DNA of 64,000 bases from Pleurodeles waltl (Eukaryota; Chordata; Amphibia; Caudata; Salamandridae), in the NCBI RefSeq assembly GCF_031143425.1, contig NC_090445.1, forward strand, positions 814,882,317 to 814,946,316. Reading direction: 5' to 3'. The position numbers and the translations under genes are program-made. The notes under the pieces were generated by a model that made no database searches, had not been told where the DNA came from, and saw only the letters and a list, made by a program, of their open reading frames with translations. Below, in pieces: positions 9,197 to 21,599 of the stretch; position 1 is the first letter of the stretch; the number at the start of each line of letters is the position of its first letter.

Positions 9197-10779
9197 GGAG
9201 TTGCAGTGGGTTCGCTGGTGGAGCAGCAAAACACCCATTGGTTTTGTGCTGGGTGGCAGTAGATAGGAGAGGGTGGAGAGTCAGATGCGGGCTTGTCCAC
9301 CCTTCCATGGGGGGAAAAAGAAACAGGTGAAGGATGACAGTCTGGGGGGAGGCCCGAATCAGGCAGGGGATACGAAAGAAAAGGAGATGTGTGTGAATGA
9401 AAGAGTAAAATTGGGTGAGCAAAGGATACGTGGTGAGTTGACGTGAGGATGTAAGGAAGGGGATTTACAAGTTTTAAGATAAAGTTATCATTCAAGTTCC
9501 GTTTATATGTTGTGTATTATGATTAAGCAAGCCTGTCCTAATAAATGGCCTTTTACACTACAACAAAGGGTGTCAGAGTCTATGTCCCGATGATGGATCA
9601 CACATGTAACTGAAGTAATATCTTCCATCCCACTACATTCTGGGCAGGAGCACCCGAAGTGTTCAATACCCCTGCAGCTAATGGCCAAAAAACTGTGAGG
9701 AAACACCTAGTCTTGCATGCAGGTGAAGGGATGTTTCCCTTTAGTTCCTCTCATGTTTAAGCAGGTATTGAGCTCTGTCCATAATTGTAAGCTATGAAAT
9801 GTGTAGTTTCTAACAATGTGCGTAGACCAACATCTGTGGGAAGGAAACGCATTAAGATTCCATGGGCCTGATTTAACAAGCTGTTTCTATGGGATTTGAT
9901 GCATGTGTGTCACAAAAGTATAAGCTATTTGACTGTAAAACAAGTTACAATTTACAAAGGGCACATTACGAGTTTGAGATGACTTTCCAAACTGCAAAAT
10001 GGCCCTGATGACTAAGTGTGGATCCAGTATGGGAACTGGGAATGACAGGGGCACCCCCCTCCTCCTACAGAATTGCACCGGAATGCATCAAAGATGTGTA
10101 ACCGCAGTATTTTTACTTCAAAAGTTGGGTGGTGTTCAATTTACGAGTGCGAGCTCTCTGCAGTGGCAACTTCCACCATGTGAATGTGTGCACTTGGCAC
10201 CAGTGGTCCTGCTGTCACTTACTGAATTCCTGTATTTATTTATTAAATCAACCACTGTCGTTGTAAGGGACAGGGACTGCCAAAAAACAAATGCCACAAA
10301 TCAGTCAATGTGAATAAACGGGGACAGGTCACAAAGCAGTTGGTTTACTACAAATTATGCTATTTGGCCTCCACCTGAGTGAACTAGGTTGACGTTCAAA
10401 TAACTTGTCATCTATTTACTGCTAACCAATGAACTAAAAGTCTGGGTTCAACAGTGGGTTGTTTGATGTCAAGATCCTCAGGCATTCTGCCCACTGGTTG
10501 CTCAAAAGGAATTGTGCCTGGCAGTTGGGCTTCCATCCCATCAGGATCAGAACCCAGGAATAACAGGTACTTCTTTTAAGGAGTGATGACAAGTTCATAC
10601 CACTCATGCTGGGCATGGCAGGGCAAAGGCCCCGTTTATCCATCCCATAGGCAGCACCAGTAAGGTTTGTTTTACTCCTCTCAGAGACCAATGTTTGAGT
10701 CAGTTTACTTCTACTACAGGAAAATACTAACCATGCACTTGAGTGCACAGATGCCAGAAAATCAGAACACACCCCTGTC
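9197..10779. other. Ngaro 3' flank, then unassigned DNA (copy 1)
   Basis: The first 300 bp probably belong to the Ngaro 3' region; an AATAAA lies near 9540. The rest has no gene or clear repeat family. It is AT/GC neutral and nearly identical to 34771-36353 in copy 2. Confidence 0.35.
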
Positions 10780-12840
10780 CTCTAGATGCAAGAACTCATT
10801 CAATCACTCAAACATTTATACAGTGAGGCAAATCACCCATGAGGGTCTTGAGGCGCTGGAAACATGTGCTGCTGCATGGAGGTACGATCATTCAAATGTC
10901 CAGGTCTTTAGTTCTCTTCTGAATTGCTGGAATGACGGTGCAGTCCTGAAGTACAGGGGGAGGTTGTTCTAAGCCTTGGCTCCCAGGTGTGAGAAGGAGC
11001 TTCCACCGCTGTTGGCTCAATGGATCCGTGGGGAGTCGGAGAGGGAGACGGAAGCTGATCGGAGGTGTCCGGTCGGTTGGTGGAAGGTCAGGCATTTGCT
11101 GATGTATGCCGGTCTTCTGTTGTGCAGGGCCTTGTAGGCGTGGGGCAGAATCTTGAACTGACATCTCATCTGAATCGAGAGCCAGTGTAGTTTCTTGAGG
11201 TGGTGTGTAATGTGGTCCTTCCAGGGAGGTCGAGTATGAGTCTTGCTGCTGAGGTCTGTATTGTCTGGAGTCTCTTCAGGAGGCGAGCAGTGACTCCTAC
11301 CTAGATCGTGTTTCCGTAGTCCAGTCTACTGGTGATGAAAGCCTGCATGACGGTCCTTCTGGTGTTTGCTGGGAGCCACCTGAGGATCTTCCGGAGCATG
11401 TGAAGGGTACGAAAGTAGAGGGTTACGTTGGCTTGTTTCTTCATGGATAGCTTGCTATCCAGGATGATGCCAAGGTTGCGGGTGTGGTCTGTTTAGGGGA
11501 GGGGGTGCTGACCTCATCGCACCACCATGTGTCAGTCCATGACGAGGTATTGATCCCAAAGATGAGGACTTCAGTTTTTTCGGTGTAGAGTTTGAGACAG
11601 TTGTCCTTCACCCAGTCTGCTACATTCATCATGCATCTGTGGAATTTTGCTTTTGTGGTGGAGGGATATTCGGACAATAAGAGGATAAAATGTGTGTCAT
11701 CAGCATAGGAGATGATGTTGAGTCTGTGTGATTTGGCTGTGACGATCAGGGGAGTCATGTAGATGCTGAAGAGGGGTGGGCTGAGGGACGATCATTGGGG
11801 AGTCCACAGATAATCTTCTTGGGCCCTGAGGTGAACAGTGGGAGATGGATGCTTTGGTTCTGCCGGTGGGGTACAAGTTGATCCATTTGAGGGTGTTTCC
11901 TTGAATCCCGATGTAGTGGAGTCTGTTGATCAGGATGAGGCGGCAGACGATGTCAAACACGTTGGACAGGTCCAGGAGGATGAGGGCTGCTGTTTTCCTG
12001 CAGTCCAGGAGGGCTATGATGTCATCAGAGGCTGTATTCAGGGCTGTCTCGGTGTTGTGTTTAGATCAAAATCCAGATTGGGAGAGGTCAAGTAGGTTGT
12101 GGTCTTCTAGGTGATGGGTGAGTTGCTGGTTGATCGCTTTCTCAAGGACTTTTGCTGGATGGGGAGCAGAGAGATGGGCCGGTGTTGTTCTTCAATTCGG
12201 CTGGGTCAGTGGATGTTTCTACAGGAGGGTCTGCTCTTCAGCCAGTTTCCAGCCTTCAAGGAAGGAGGCCGCAGTGGTGGAGGTATTCAGGACCTTCCTG
12301 AGCTCGCCGTCAATTGGTCCGTGAGTGTTCCCGCATGCACGGAGTTCATGTTGGAGATAGTGTCTTGCATGGTGAGGAGTTCCGAGTGGGTGAGAAGTTG
12401 TTCGGGGTTTGTGTTTGTGGGTGTGAGCTGGTTGATGCTGTCTGTGGCAGAGGGTTGGCATTCTAAATTTTCATAGATGACCAAGATCTTGTTGTGGGAG
12501 AAGTCCACAAGGTTGTCGCACTGTTCCTGTGAGGGAGTGATGTTGATCTTGGTGACTGCGGGATTGGTGAACTCCTTCATGATGACAAAGAGTTCTTTGC
12601 TGTGGTTTGCTTTGGCTTTGATGTGGTCTGCTACTGCATTCTTCTTTCTTTTTTTCAGGAGGTGGTGGTACTGGTTGAGACCGGTTCTGAAGGCAGTGCT
12701 GCCTTCTGTTTTTTTGATGATGCACCACTTCGTTTCAAGTTGTTAGCAGTTGCATTTGGTGGAGTGCAGTCCCTCTGTGAACCAGCTTGCTCTTTTGGTT
12801 TGTTCTTATGTTGTCATCTTTTGCTTCAATCTGGAGAAGA
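10780..12840 (-). mobile_element. CR1/L2/Rex1-like LINE, RT fragment (copy 1)
   Basis: Read on the minus strand, this is the RT half of a non-LTR retrotransposon ORF2. In order from 12840 downwards: a Lys/Gln-rich linker; the pre-RT segment (GELRKVLNTSTTAASFLEGW, 12324-12270 region); RT palm (VFDIVCRLILINRL, 11960-11920); HCSPQGPRRLSVDSP before motif C; motif C as SYADDTHFILLL (11758-11440 frame); then the thumb (VADWVKDNCLKLYTEKTEVL). The C-terminal part (SQQRWKLLLTPGSQGLEQPP) ends near 10892, followed by a short 3' UTR. Many stops and shifts break it, and the endonuclease is absent, so it is a 5'-truncated dead copy, as usual for LINEs. The exact clade is uncertain. Confidence 0.8.
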
Positions 12841-13529
12841 TATGCTTTTAGCTTCCTAATAGTCCTCCAAACATTTGACATGCCTTGTGCTCAGCTACGA
12901 GTGTATAGGCTGCCCTTATCAAGGTCTTGTATGCATACTCATACATACATACATTCTGATTATAAAACCAACAGTTCAAAGCAAATCTAAATGCAAGCAT
13001 GGTGTAATAAATACAGGTAATTATTTCTTTATTTTTTGCAGGCTGCAAAATCTAGGAAGCATGCATGTGCAAATAGATTCAAATTAATTTTTAACTGTAG
13101 AGTAAAGGTGTAGACCTCACTCCTCACTGTTGACTCCTGCATGGTGATGGACAAGCATGCCTACCTTGAGTGCCCCAGCTTTACGGATGTCCGGGTCCCT
13201 ACTGATGATATCTGTGTCACAGCTAAACATATATCATGAGTGTGTACAAGGACATAGACCTGTCTCATGGAATGTGGTCTTTTTGAACCATGAGGGATGC
13301 CCAAAGCACAGCACTGATAGTGGTGAGAGGCTACTGCCTTCACTAGGAGTTAAGCAGCACAAGCATAGTGGTGGCAGCATCCCGTTTAGGGGTCAATATC
13401 AGTTTTTAACCTGTGCCAGTGGAGTGAGGTCTACAGGCCCAACAATTTTAAAGTTCAGTTGCTGGGGCTTAACTCACCCTTGGCCTACATCCATTTGGTG
13501 TGTGGTGCTGCCCTGCACAGATGTGCTGG
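12841..13529. other. Unassigned DNA (copy 1)
   Basis: No gene or known repeat is recognised. A short run of alternating ATAC/CATA units lies near 12930-12955. It matches 38415-39103 in copy 2. Confidence 0.35.
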
Positions 13530-13795
13530 GAAGTGTACAACACAGGAATAGTGCAGTGCGAGCAGTTTTTGCATGGTGAGTGTAACTTGAGGATTTATAT
13601 GTGCCTATGAGTAGTACACTACATGGAAGATGTAGTGCTGTGCAGAGTGTGCATGATAAATTCATGTGCTGGATATATGTCTGCCTATCAGTGGTACAGG
13701 ACAGGAATGATACAGTGCTGTAGAGTATGTGTAGGTTGTACACAGGCAGGGGCGTATGCATGCCTTTGGATGGAACAATACACAGGCCCAGGGAG
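13530..13795. repeat. Degenerate ~79-bp tandem repeat (copy 1)
   Basis: A motif like GTACAACACAGGAATAGTGC recurs at about 13535, 13615, 13694 and 13772, a spacing of 78-80 bp. The variants include GTACACTACATGGAAGATG and GTACAGGACAGGAATGATAC. The units are strongly diverged. Copy 2 has the same array at about 39104-39369. Confidence 0.5.
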
Positions 13796-14579
13796 GCCCA
13801 GGCTTGCATAGTGAGACATGGAGAGAAAATAGAGAAATCCCCAGACAGATTTGCATCTTGCTGCATTCCTGTAAGCTCTGAGGAACACAAAGGCGAGAGG
13901 AAAAAGCCAGACTTCCCCTGTACATTTCAAAGGGTGCTCTTTGTTTCAGTGACAGGCAACAAGTAAGGGGCCTGGCACATCTCAGGAAGGGGCTGACGGG
14001 AGATTCATAAAGAGTAGGGATGGGGCCCTGAGCTATCCTTTTGATATCACTGAGGCTGAAATCCAGGTATGAACTCTAGTCACTCCTGTGGGCTGTGTTG
14101 TGAGAGTCACTCCTGCTGTGAAAGACTGCTTTCAAGAGGAAGAAAGCTGGGCACTTCAAAAGAAGCAAACTCATATATAAACTTCCAAGATTCAGACCCT
14201 AAATCATATTTGGTATCTGAATGCAGACTATAAGAAGGGGATCTTGCGAGCCCAAATTGTCATCTGCCAAGCAGCCAGAAGGACTATGTGAAATGAGAAA
14301 ACTCTGCAAGATGTCTGCCTGTGACCACAACTGAGGGGCAAGGCCTCCTAGTCTCCCTGCTGGGTGAGGGAACATCACCCAGGGATTCCACAACCAATTG
14401 CCCTGGAGCCTGAAGCACCTTTGCCTGCCTGCTTGTCAAGACCAGTGTTCCCTGTGAGAAAAAGGAGAGTGCTGGAGGGAGCGAGGTCCAGTTGAAAGCC
14501 CCATCCAGTAGAGTGGACTCCCTTTGTGAGTTGTGAGAGGATGGCTGATGCACTGATTGGGTCATAGTCTGTGTGCGGA
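13796..14579. other. Unassigned DNA (copy 1)
   Basis: No gene is recognised. Open frames on both strands have no conserved motifs and are matched by equally open frames in copy 2 (39370-40153). Confidence 0.35.
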
Positions 14580-14900
14580 ATGAAGTTGGTGACCCATGTA
14601 TGCCAAAGGAGAGCTGCCATGAATTGAGTTGTGTGCATCTCTGCACCAATTAGGCTGGAGGCCTTGCGTAGTAGGGAGTGATGACCCCATATGCCAGAAG
14701 GGGTTGCCGTGGGAAGACTGCTGTGCGACAATGCCATAGACCGAGGTCGGGAGTAAGCCCTGGCCCTATATGCCTGGAGGGGCTTCCGCAAAGGACTTCA
14801 CTGAGCTGATTGGGCTGGAGCTCATTTACAGTGAAGATATGGTGACCCTGTATACCAGAGGGTGTCACTAGATCAGCAAGTTCTGTGACCTGGTTGGCGT
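14580..14900. repeat. Degenerate ~80-90-bp tandem repeat (copy 1)
   Basis: A block resembling CCATATGCCAGAAGGGGTTGCC recurs four times: CCATGTATGCCAAAGGAG near 14593, CCATATGCCAGAAGGGG near 14687, CCTATATGCCTGGAGGGG near 14763, and CTGTATACCAGAGGG near 14849. Units are separated by about 76-94 bp. A GGAGTGATGACC-like phrase precedes some units. No coding signal. The equivalent is at about 40154-40474. Confidence 0.45.
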
Positions 14901-15820
14901 CACCTCAGGGAGGAGTGGAGAAGCCAGAGATTTACACTACAGAATGGAGCCTCCAGGGACTTCCGTTTGTGGAGGAGCAACCACATGTGAGGACTGTCCG
15001 AAAGCTGAGTGCAACCCTCTTAGGCCACATGCAGCAAACTCACCTGAATCAGCCACTGCCTTGTTCCAGCCCCCTTTGAAGGGTTGCACTCAGGACCTCC
15101 TGTTACTTTGATCCTGCGAGGTGTGGTTAAGACTAATGCCCCAGCAGAATTTGCTGCTAACTAGCGTTGCGGCACTGTAACACTATTGACTTTATAATAA
15201 AGTCACAGTGGGCACTTGAGACTCAAACTATTAGTGGGGCTTACCCTGGATGTTGCCTGTAGTGCATGAGGAATAACCACTACCGCTAGAAGTTAGAAAG
15301 GAGAAGGACCTGGGAACCACCTCACAAGACACTAGAACCCCAACTTCAGTGAGACTCTGTAGTTGTTTGTGAATGTCATATTTTTCCGTTCTGTGAATAG
15401 CTATAAAAATAAAAGAAAATCTATTTTTTCAAAACAGGAAGCATTTGGTTGGACAATGATTTATTGCTTCAGTTATTTTGAGTTGTGAGCCTGTGTTCAC
15501 TCTCCTGTACCCACAATTTCCCCCAAAGGAGCCTTGGACTGTTCAACCACATTATCATTGAGAGTCAAGTTCAGAACAGGTATTGGCCCAGTTGCTCAGA
15601 ATTCTAGTAGGTTGGGCCCCCGTACATCAGAAGTAAAAGTCCTCAACACCCACAGTTGGGTCCAGTAATCCCTGCTTGCCCTCTGGCCTTCTTAAAGGGG
15701 TTATGAGACTCACACTACACTGAATAGATTAAAAAAAGCAATTCTACAAATTGAATCTCAAGATAAATAATCTTCAAGAAAAAGCCATTGATAGACTTGG
15801 CATCCTTGGCGTGGTCTCCC
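14901..15820. other. Unassigned DNA (copy 1)
   Basis: No gene or clear repeat. The equivalent stretch is 40475-41395. Confidence 0.3.
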
Positions 15821-17172
15821 CTAACATTTGCCTCTGTTTCCCAGCTTGTTGATGTGTGCTGGACTCTGTTATTGCTGTTTTGTTACTCTGGGCACTTTGT
15901 CCAGTGCTAAAGTGCAAGTGCTGCTATGTCAAATGTGTGTGTAATTGGTTTATCCGTGATTGGCATATTTGATGTACTGGTAAGTCCCTAGTACAGTGCA
16001 CTAGGGGTGCCCAGGGCCCATAAATCAAATGCTACTAGTGGGCTTGCAGCAATGGTTGAGCCACCCACATTAGTAGCCCTGTAAACATGGCTCAGACCTG
16101 CCACTGCAGTTTCTGTGTGTGCAGTTTTAAACTGCCAATTCGACTTGGCAAGTGTACCCACCTGCCAGGCCTAAACCTTCCCTTTTCTTACATGTGAGAC
16201 ACCCCTAAGGTAGGCCCTAGGTAGCCCCATGGGCAGGGTGCAGCGTATGTTTAAGGTAAGATATATACTAATGTGTTTTATATGTCCTGACAGTGCAATA
16301 CTGCCAAATTTGTTTTTCACTGTTGCAAGGCCTATCCCTCCCATAGGTTAACATGGGGGCTGCCTTTGAATATGATTAAAGCGCAGATTCCCTTTGGGGT
16401 CTCTGAGCTCACAATTAAAAAATATATCTTTTAGTAAAGTTGATTTTAAGATTGTTTGTTTGAAAATGCCACTTTTAGAAAGTGAGCACTTTCTTGCTTA
16501 AACCATTCTTTAACTCTGCCTGTTTGTGGATTCCCTATCTGGGTCAGTTTGACAGTTGGACTGTTCGCACCTCTCTATTGAGAGTGACACAAAGGGAGCT
16601 GGGGTGTAGCCTGCATATCCTGATGAGCCATCTGTGCTGGGAGGGAGGGGAGGAGTGGTCACTTACACCTGAAAGGGCTGTGCCTGTCCTCACACAATGC
16701 CATCTCCGACCCCATGGTGAGTGTCTGGGTCCTGGCCTTGTAAAGGCATGATTTCACATTCAAAAGAGACTTTACTTTGTGTGTTATTTTGACGCTACCC
16801 AGGTACTTTTCAATGCTAACAATGTTTTTACTGTTTACAAAAGGATTTAAGACTCTTTTTCTTTTAAAATTAATAACTTGACTTGTGTATTTTGTTTTTT
16901 TGTGTTTTGGTCTTGTTTTGTTTAGATACATATTTCCTACTTTTCTAAACCTGTGTTGTGTCATTTTGTAGTGCTTTCACTGGGTTACTGTGTGAGTTGG
17001 TACAAATACTTTACAGCTAGACTCTGAAGTTAAGCCTGCCTGCTTGTGCCAAGCTACCAAGAGGGTGAGTGGGGGTTAACTGAGGGTGATTCTCCTTTAC
17101 CCTAACTAGAGTGAGGGTCCTTGTTTGGACTGGGGGTAACCTGATTGCCAACCAAATACCCCATTTCTAACA
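15821..17172. repeat. Long salamander-type dispersed repeat bounded by CTAACA (copy 1)
   Basis: The stretch starts CTAACATTTGCCTCTGTTTC and ends CCCCATTTCTAACA, with CTAACA at both ends (15821 and 17167). Read on the minus strand it starts TGTTAGAAATGGGG. I recognise this as a very abundant dispersed family in salamandrid sequence. The TG start on the minus strand suggests an LTR, but no second LTR or internal coding region is present, so it could be a solo LTR or another non-coding element. Copy 2 is at 41396-42746. Confidence 0.55.
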
Positions 17173-18599
17173 GCCGTCACTGAATTTTATGTACTGAACT
17201 TTTAGCTCTCATGTTTTAAGCCACCAATTAATGTAATACCCGAACTACACCACAGTATAATTTCCCAATTCTGTATAACAAAAGAATGTAGTTAATGTCA
17301 ATTGATGGAAAGATTTATGAGGGTATGCAGAGTAAGGGTATTATATAACAAAATACAGTATGTAAACAGGTTCTAGGTCTTTTCACAGAAACCCTCCCAC
17401 TTACAATTTGGCCCTTTTTGCCTCAGTATCTCTGTACTGTCAATGACAGATGTTTTACATTACTTCCTAGCATCTCATAGATGAGTGCGGTGCCCTGTAA
17501 TATTACTATCTATCTATTTTTGTCAAATCTGTTTATGATGCCATCTTCTATTTCCTCTATTTATTCTTAATCACTGTGCATTTGTGAGCTTTCCATTACT
17601 TCCTGTGATGTGTCCCTTAGGTTGTAATTGCCACTGAATATTGTCAAAATCTATGTGATTTCACTCGCTCTTCTAGAGAAGCAAAATAGTGTCCACGTTA
17701 GGTATATGTCAAACACAGAACATTTGTAATTATGGCTTCTCTTACCAAACCTTTCCTCCCAGCCTATGATCAGCAGGTCTCCCTCCCCACTGAAAACATC
17801 AACCATCTGATTCACCTGTGCAGGCCACAGTCCATCCTCAGATCATGGCTGGCACTTGCACCTCACTAGAGAAGCCAGGTAGCCACCACTCTTCTGTCCA
17901 ATCCTCCCCTTTATTCACTGGAATGGTCACGGCATTCCCCCCTGTGAGAGGGCGGTTCTGACTATCTGGTCTGCCCAGACTTTTTTTGCTTTTGGATAAC
18001 CCGGTTTTCAACCTTTTACTGTGAGGGTGCCTCGTAGCCTAGGACTCCCTCACAGTAACCTCATGGTAAAATGGGGTGCGTGTGTTTACCACTGGTGCCG
18101 CCTTGTCGAACTAAGGATGCTGCAATGCAACAAGGGAAGGAAGCCCAGGGCTGGATACATGTGATCACATGTGCACATGCATGTGCACACATGTGAGGGG
18201 TTTGCAGGAAGGACTCTTGTGGTGTGTAGCCCAAAAACTGCACCTGGGTAGCCTGGCGCAGAAGGGACAATGAAGAATGAGCTGGTGACCTGGAGTGGGC
18301 CTTATGAGGTGGGAGTACAAATGTGAGAGATAGACCTTGTGCTTTACTGTCTTGACTGTAGTGACACTCCATTGTATGGCAATTGGAAAGGCTACCCTGG
18401 GGGAACTCCTGTTCCCTAGCATCCACAGACTCCAGAGTCGGACCAGTGTACACTGTAACCTGTTTAAAAAGAGCAATGCAGGAGGTAACAAAAGCACATC
18501 TGTACAGCTTTTGGGTCATCCACTAATGTCATTGTTCTCTGACTCAGCAGCAGGCCTTAGTGACACTGCTGGGCTAAATTAATTACTGTTGTCTCGAGG
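17173..18599. other. Unassigned DNA with overlapping palindromes (copy 1)
   Basis: AT-rich and without genes. At 18157-18188 two perfect palindromes overlap: ACATGTGATCACATGT (18157-18172) and GTGCACATGCATGTGCAC (18171-18188). This alternating purine/pyrimidine stretch is retained in copy 2 near 43730-43761. Confidence 0.4.
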
Positions 18600-20299
18600 T
18601 GTGGAAACAGGGCCCTACATCAATCAGCCAGCTGTCATCCCATGCCAGGAACCGGGCCTGCCTCAGACCACTCAGCAAGGAAGGGAGCCCGGACTTCTGG
18701 AACCAAGCCAGAGGAGGAGTGCCTTTGAGGAATTGCTGGGGTGAGCCATGGCAGGAATGTCAGGGAGGAGAGGAGCTGAGACCCTCAGAGCACATGTGGC
18801 AACTAACTCATTGGAAACGATTTTGAACTATCCCAGAAGACCATGCAAGAAGGTTGGGTCAGGGGCGGAGAGGTGATGTGGCATATCAGGATCAGCCAGA
18901 GGTGAAGCCCTTCTGGACACTTCTACCCCCATTTAAAAGGTCTTGCACAGTGAAGAGAGCTCTCTTGGATGTGCTTTCATGCAGAACACTGGGACTGAAG
19001 ATGAGCGTCATAGACAATTGGAAGGAAGAACCTACTGACTACCACTGGGCAAGGACTCTGCCCTTGATTGACCCTAGACCCAGTGGTGCCCACCCCAGGA
19101 CCAGGTAAGCTGTTCCCCTTACTACCCCTGAGGACCCGTTGTGGAAAAGACTGGGCTTCTGCACACGGAGGGCCCACTGCCCAGAGAGACACCCAAGTGA
19201 AAGGCTGGTGCAAGGGAGTCCATGAGATAGGCTCCAAACCAAGTTGGGGATCTTTGAGACTGGGAGGCCTGAAGAAAGTGCTCCAGGTGGCAAGGGGTGA
19301 TCACAAGGAGTGACAAGAAGCCGAAATCACCCAGATTGGCCCGAGGGGACCTGAGATATCCCCATCAGAGGGTCCATGGTGTTTGACCCTTGGGGAAGAC
19401 CAACGATAAAGGGCTTTGGCCTCTGCAACTGATTTCTGTGTTTGGACCAGGGTGGGCCAGGACCAAGGGGATACCTCAAGAAGATAAATCTACCTGGGAG
19501 CGCTGTTGTGCGGCTCTCAGCAAAGTGATGGATGCGAGGAAGCTCCGTTGTGCTCCCTCAATGCTGAGGACGAGGGGTCCAGGACCATCCCAGGGCCCTC
19601 CCACCATGAAGATAAGTTGGGAAGCACTATCATACTCCCCGTGAAGAAGTTGGGGACCCCATCCCAGGGGCCCCACCAAGAAGAGATGAAGTTGGGGAGA
19701 GCTTCCTGTGAAGCTGTCAGAGAGGAGAAGGGGGCAAGGAGCGACATCATGCCCCTTGAGGTTGCCAGGGGGCCCACTCTATCCCTTGGCGCCGGTGGCA
19801 CCGGAAAGAAGGGGGATTGCCATCAATCTTCCCCCAGTGGCTAGGGTGTCTGCCCCCGGAAGTGGGCAGACCAGAAGAGCCGGCTCCCATGACAACACAC
19901 AAAGGTGTTGGACACAGGGGGAGTTGATGGGAGTGGCTGGGGGTGGACTCCCCAAGTTGTTAAACTACAAAGACCAGCACATAGGGTGTAAGGGTGGGAG
20001 TGTGCACCCTAAGAAGGAAATGCAACTGCAAGGCTGCAAATGGAGAAACAAAGAATTGGCACTTTCAGAAGAAACAGGGGAGCCATTCATTATATATGCC
20101 AGCTCCCAGAGTAGTGCCCTATAATGTCTTGCGAGGTTCATCGAATGGCATACCAAAGTTGCTTGTTTTGGCGTGATGGTGACCACAAGAGAGTAGGGTC
20201 ACCATCAAAATGATTCCCAAGTGCAGGGGAGCTGCAAGAGGAGTGCAGCCTCCCCCAAGAAAGTTTCAAATGTCCCCACCCTCAGTTTCAGGGGACTTG
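18600..20299. other. Unassigned GC-richer DNA with a short internal repeat (copy 1)
   Basis: No protein motif is recognised in any frame. A phrase like CATCCCAGGGGCCCCACCA, followed by GAAGAT-AAGTTGGG, occurs at about 19586 and again at about 19660, a spacing of 74 bp. The region may be the body of an unclassified retroelement. Copy 2 is at about 44173-45877. Confidence 0.35.
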
Positions 20300-20690
20300 A
20301 AAAGGATTCCCCCTCAAGGGTACCAACTTGTTTTCAATCTCTGTCCCAGCTGGACATTTTGTTTCAAGGTGGTAGAACTTCACCCTCTAAGGGTGAAAGT
20401 CAGGGCTAAAGTCCTTGTAGCCTGAGCGTGAATAAAATGGATTGCCATAATGGTGAACACACTCTAGGGGTGAAAGCCTGCAATTGCATGTGTTTTTACT
20501 GAAATGGACCATGGTTAAAGTGCAGCATTTTATTCTGGATGTCGTTTAAAGTGTACGGCTGCAGTGTTTTGGTCAACAATGTGCCATATGAATGATCATG
20601 TGAAAAGGCACCCTCTAGGGATGAGAGATGGTACTACGCAACTGTGAACAACCAAGTGATGTCCTTTAGGGATTTTGTCAACTGTACATC
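20300..20690. repeat. Degenerate ~75-80-bp periodic repeat (copy 1)
   Basis: The phrase CCCTCTAAGGGTGAAAG and its variants occur at about 20310, 20382, 20461, 20609 and 20661, with a weaker one near 20540. Most spacings are 70-80 bp. The pattern is repeated in copy 2 at about 45878-46268. Confidence 0.4.
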
Positions 20691-21336
20691 ATGTGTATGT
20701 TGAATGCTTTAATGTTGAATATGGCTGTAGCTAGATTGTGTGGATCATGCTGAGGGTAATCATATCAGCACAAAGCATTCCAACATGCCTATGCATGATT
20801 CTTGGAAATGCTTTATTTGAGTAATTGGACTGACAGCCACTAGTGATCAAAGTAGATGTCCTTTATTGCCAGTATTGCAGGTGCTATCACTCCAAGTTAC
20901 AGTCAGATATTGCATTGGAATATCAATGAATGTTTTGTCATGTGGGTTATTGGGCTACCTCTTCCTGTGTGAGAGCCAAGAATGATTTTGCAATGTCACC
21001 CAAAGGTAATTCCATCAGCTTGAGTATATTTGTAAATTGTTGCATAGTATTCAATAGTGTGTGAGTAGTAAACGTACTTTTCCTTTTTCACAAGAAAAAA
21101 CACATACTGGACAATCATCGATTGAGTGTTATTTTAGTGTTGTTGTGAATTTTGATTACTAGCCCACACCACCTCCCTTGAGTTAGCCTTGAACTGCTCT
21201 GCAATGCTACCCAATGAGGGTCAAGCGCTACAATGGGATATATGGTTCCCAGTGGTGGTCGAGTACGGACCCATCACTTATGCAGGCCACACAACTAATG
21301 ACTCACCTTCCAACACCCCCCTACTTTGTCACACAA
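20691..21336. other. Unassigned AT-rich DNA (copy 1)
   Basis: No gene or repeat is recognised. It ends where the Harbinger-like terminus begins. The equivalent is 46269-46914. Confidence 0.3.
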
Positions 21337-21599
21337 GGGGTCATTACAAGTTGGCGGTGGCGGTCATACCTCCAACAGTCTGGCAGAGAAGACTGCCAAA
21401 TTATGACCATGGCAGTACTCCCAACAGAATACATCCAAAGCACCGCCGGCACCACCACTACGGTCTGGCTGCCATGAGTGACGGTAGCCACCTGCAGGTC
21501 AGTGGAGACCATGTTTCTGCCAGACAGATTACGAGGTTGCACACCGCCAAAGTTTCTGCTGCGGTCACACTACTGTTGTTGTTGTATTTTGACAATTTG

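Noticed and set aside
9860..10320. Possible additional MITE starting GGGCCTGATTTAACAAG near 9864
   Set aside because: No matching right terminus or target duplication could be found.
13157..13579. 140-codon open frame as a host gene
   Set aside because: No motif, and the frame extends into a degenerate tandem repeat; probably chance.
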